A stretch of 7,248 nucleotides of DNA from Phenylobacterium aquaticum (lineage in GTDB: Bacteria > Pseudomonadota > Alphaproteobacteria > Caulobacterales > Caulobacteraceae): assembly GCF_947378715.1 (NCBI RefSeq), contig NZ_CANCLE010000179.1, positions 1-7,248 of the forward strand, given 5' to 3'. Position 1 is the first letter of the stretch. Each line of letters opens with the position of its first letter. A program made the translations under genes and the position numbers. The notes below the pieces were generated by a model. That model was not told the origin of the DNA and searched no databases. It saw nothing but the letters and a program-made list of their open reading frames with translations. Below are positions 7,209 to 7,248 of the stretch, piece after piece.

Positions 7209-7248
7209 TCAGTGCAGCTTGAAGCGGATCGGCACGGACTTGGGTCCG
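7209..7248 (-). CDS. C-terminal end of an unidentified protein (start outside window)
   Basis: Only the last 12 complete codons are present, reading GPKSVPIRFKLH, then TGA at 7211-7209. The alternating hydrophobic/basic VPIRFKL ending resembles the last beta strand of TonB C-terminal domains, but 12 residues cannot settle this. The stop lies 8 nt before the rubredoxin ATG, which suggests co-transcription. Confidence 0.4.
   Translation of the reverse strand, partial: GPKSVPIRFKLH

Overview
The window reads as a chromosomal segment of a GC-rich alphaproteobacterium. A Caulobacterales-type host (Caulobacter/Phenylobacterium) is my best guess from protein style and GC-rich codon use; it is an inference, not a marker-gene identification. 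Nearly all of it is coding. The longest gap is the 204-bp divergent intergenic region at 3528-3731.

Left edge (1-438, + strand): the 3' end of an unrecognised gene, then a short HicB-type antitoxin reading frame. The HicB frame has lost its usual C-terminal half, has no HicA partner in view, and runs into the 3' end of the next gene on the opposite strand.

Centre-left (423-3527, - strand): a tight three-gene operon transcribed leftward: a GTP-cyclohydrolase-II-like protein (URC1 type), a DUF1688 protein (URC4 type) and uracil phosphoribosyltransferase (upp). This trio is the core of the URC pyrimidine-degradation route described in yeasts such as Lachancea kluyveri. In that route uracil is first salvaged to UMP, the ring is opened on the nucleotide, and urea/ammonia and a C3 product are released. 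Gene spacing of 1 and 8 nt suggests translational coupling. A terminator-like hairpin in the leader (3566-3602) suggests attenuation.

Centre-right (3732-7010, + strand): a divergently transcribed single-chain biotin-dependent acyl-CoA carboxylase with domains in the order biotin carboxylase, biotin carrier, carboxyltransferase (1092 aa). It shares the intergenic region with the URC operon. Its leader can fold so that the weak Shine-Dalgarno is paired.

Right edge (7021-7248, - strand): a complete 59-aa rubredoxin and, 8 nt upstream of it, the last 12 codons of another gene. A strong hairpin lying inside the 3' end of the carboxylase gene (6958-6995) looks like the terminator of the rubredoxin transcript.

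The most interesting content is the bacterial URC operon. Its uracil phosphoribosyltransferase has Asn in place of the Asp of the PRPP loop, its DUF1688 gene probably uses a CTG start, and its leader carries a candidate attenuator. No CRISPR array, insertion sequence, rRNA or tRNA gene was seen.
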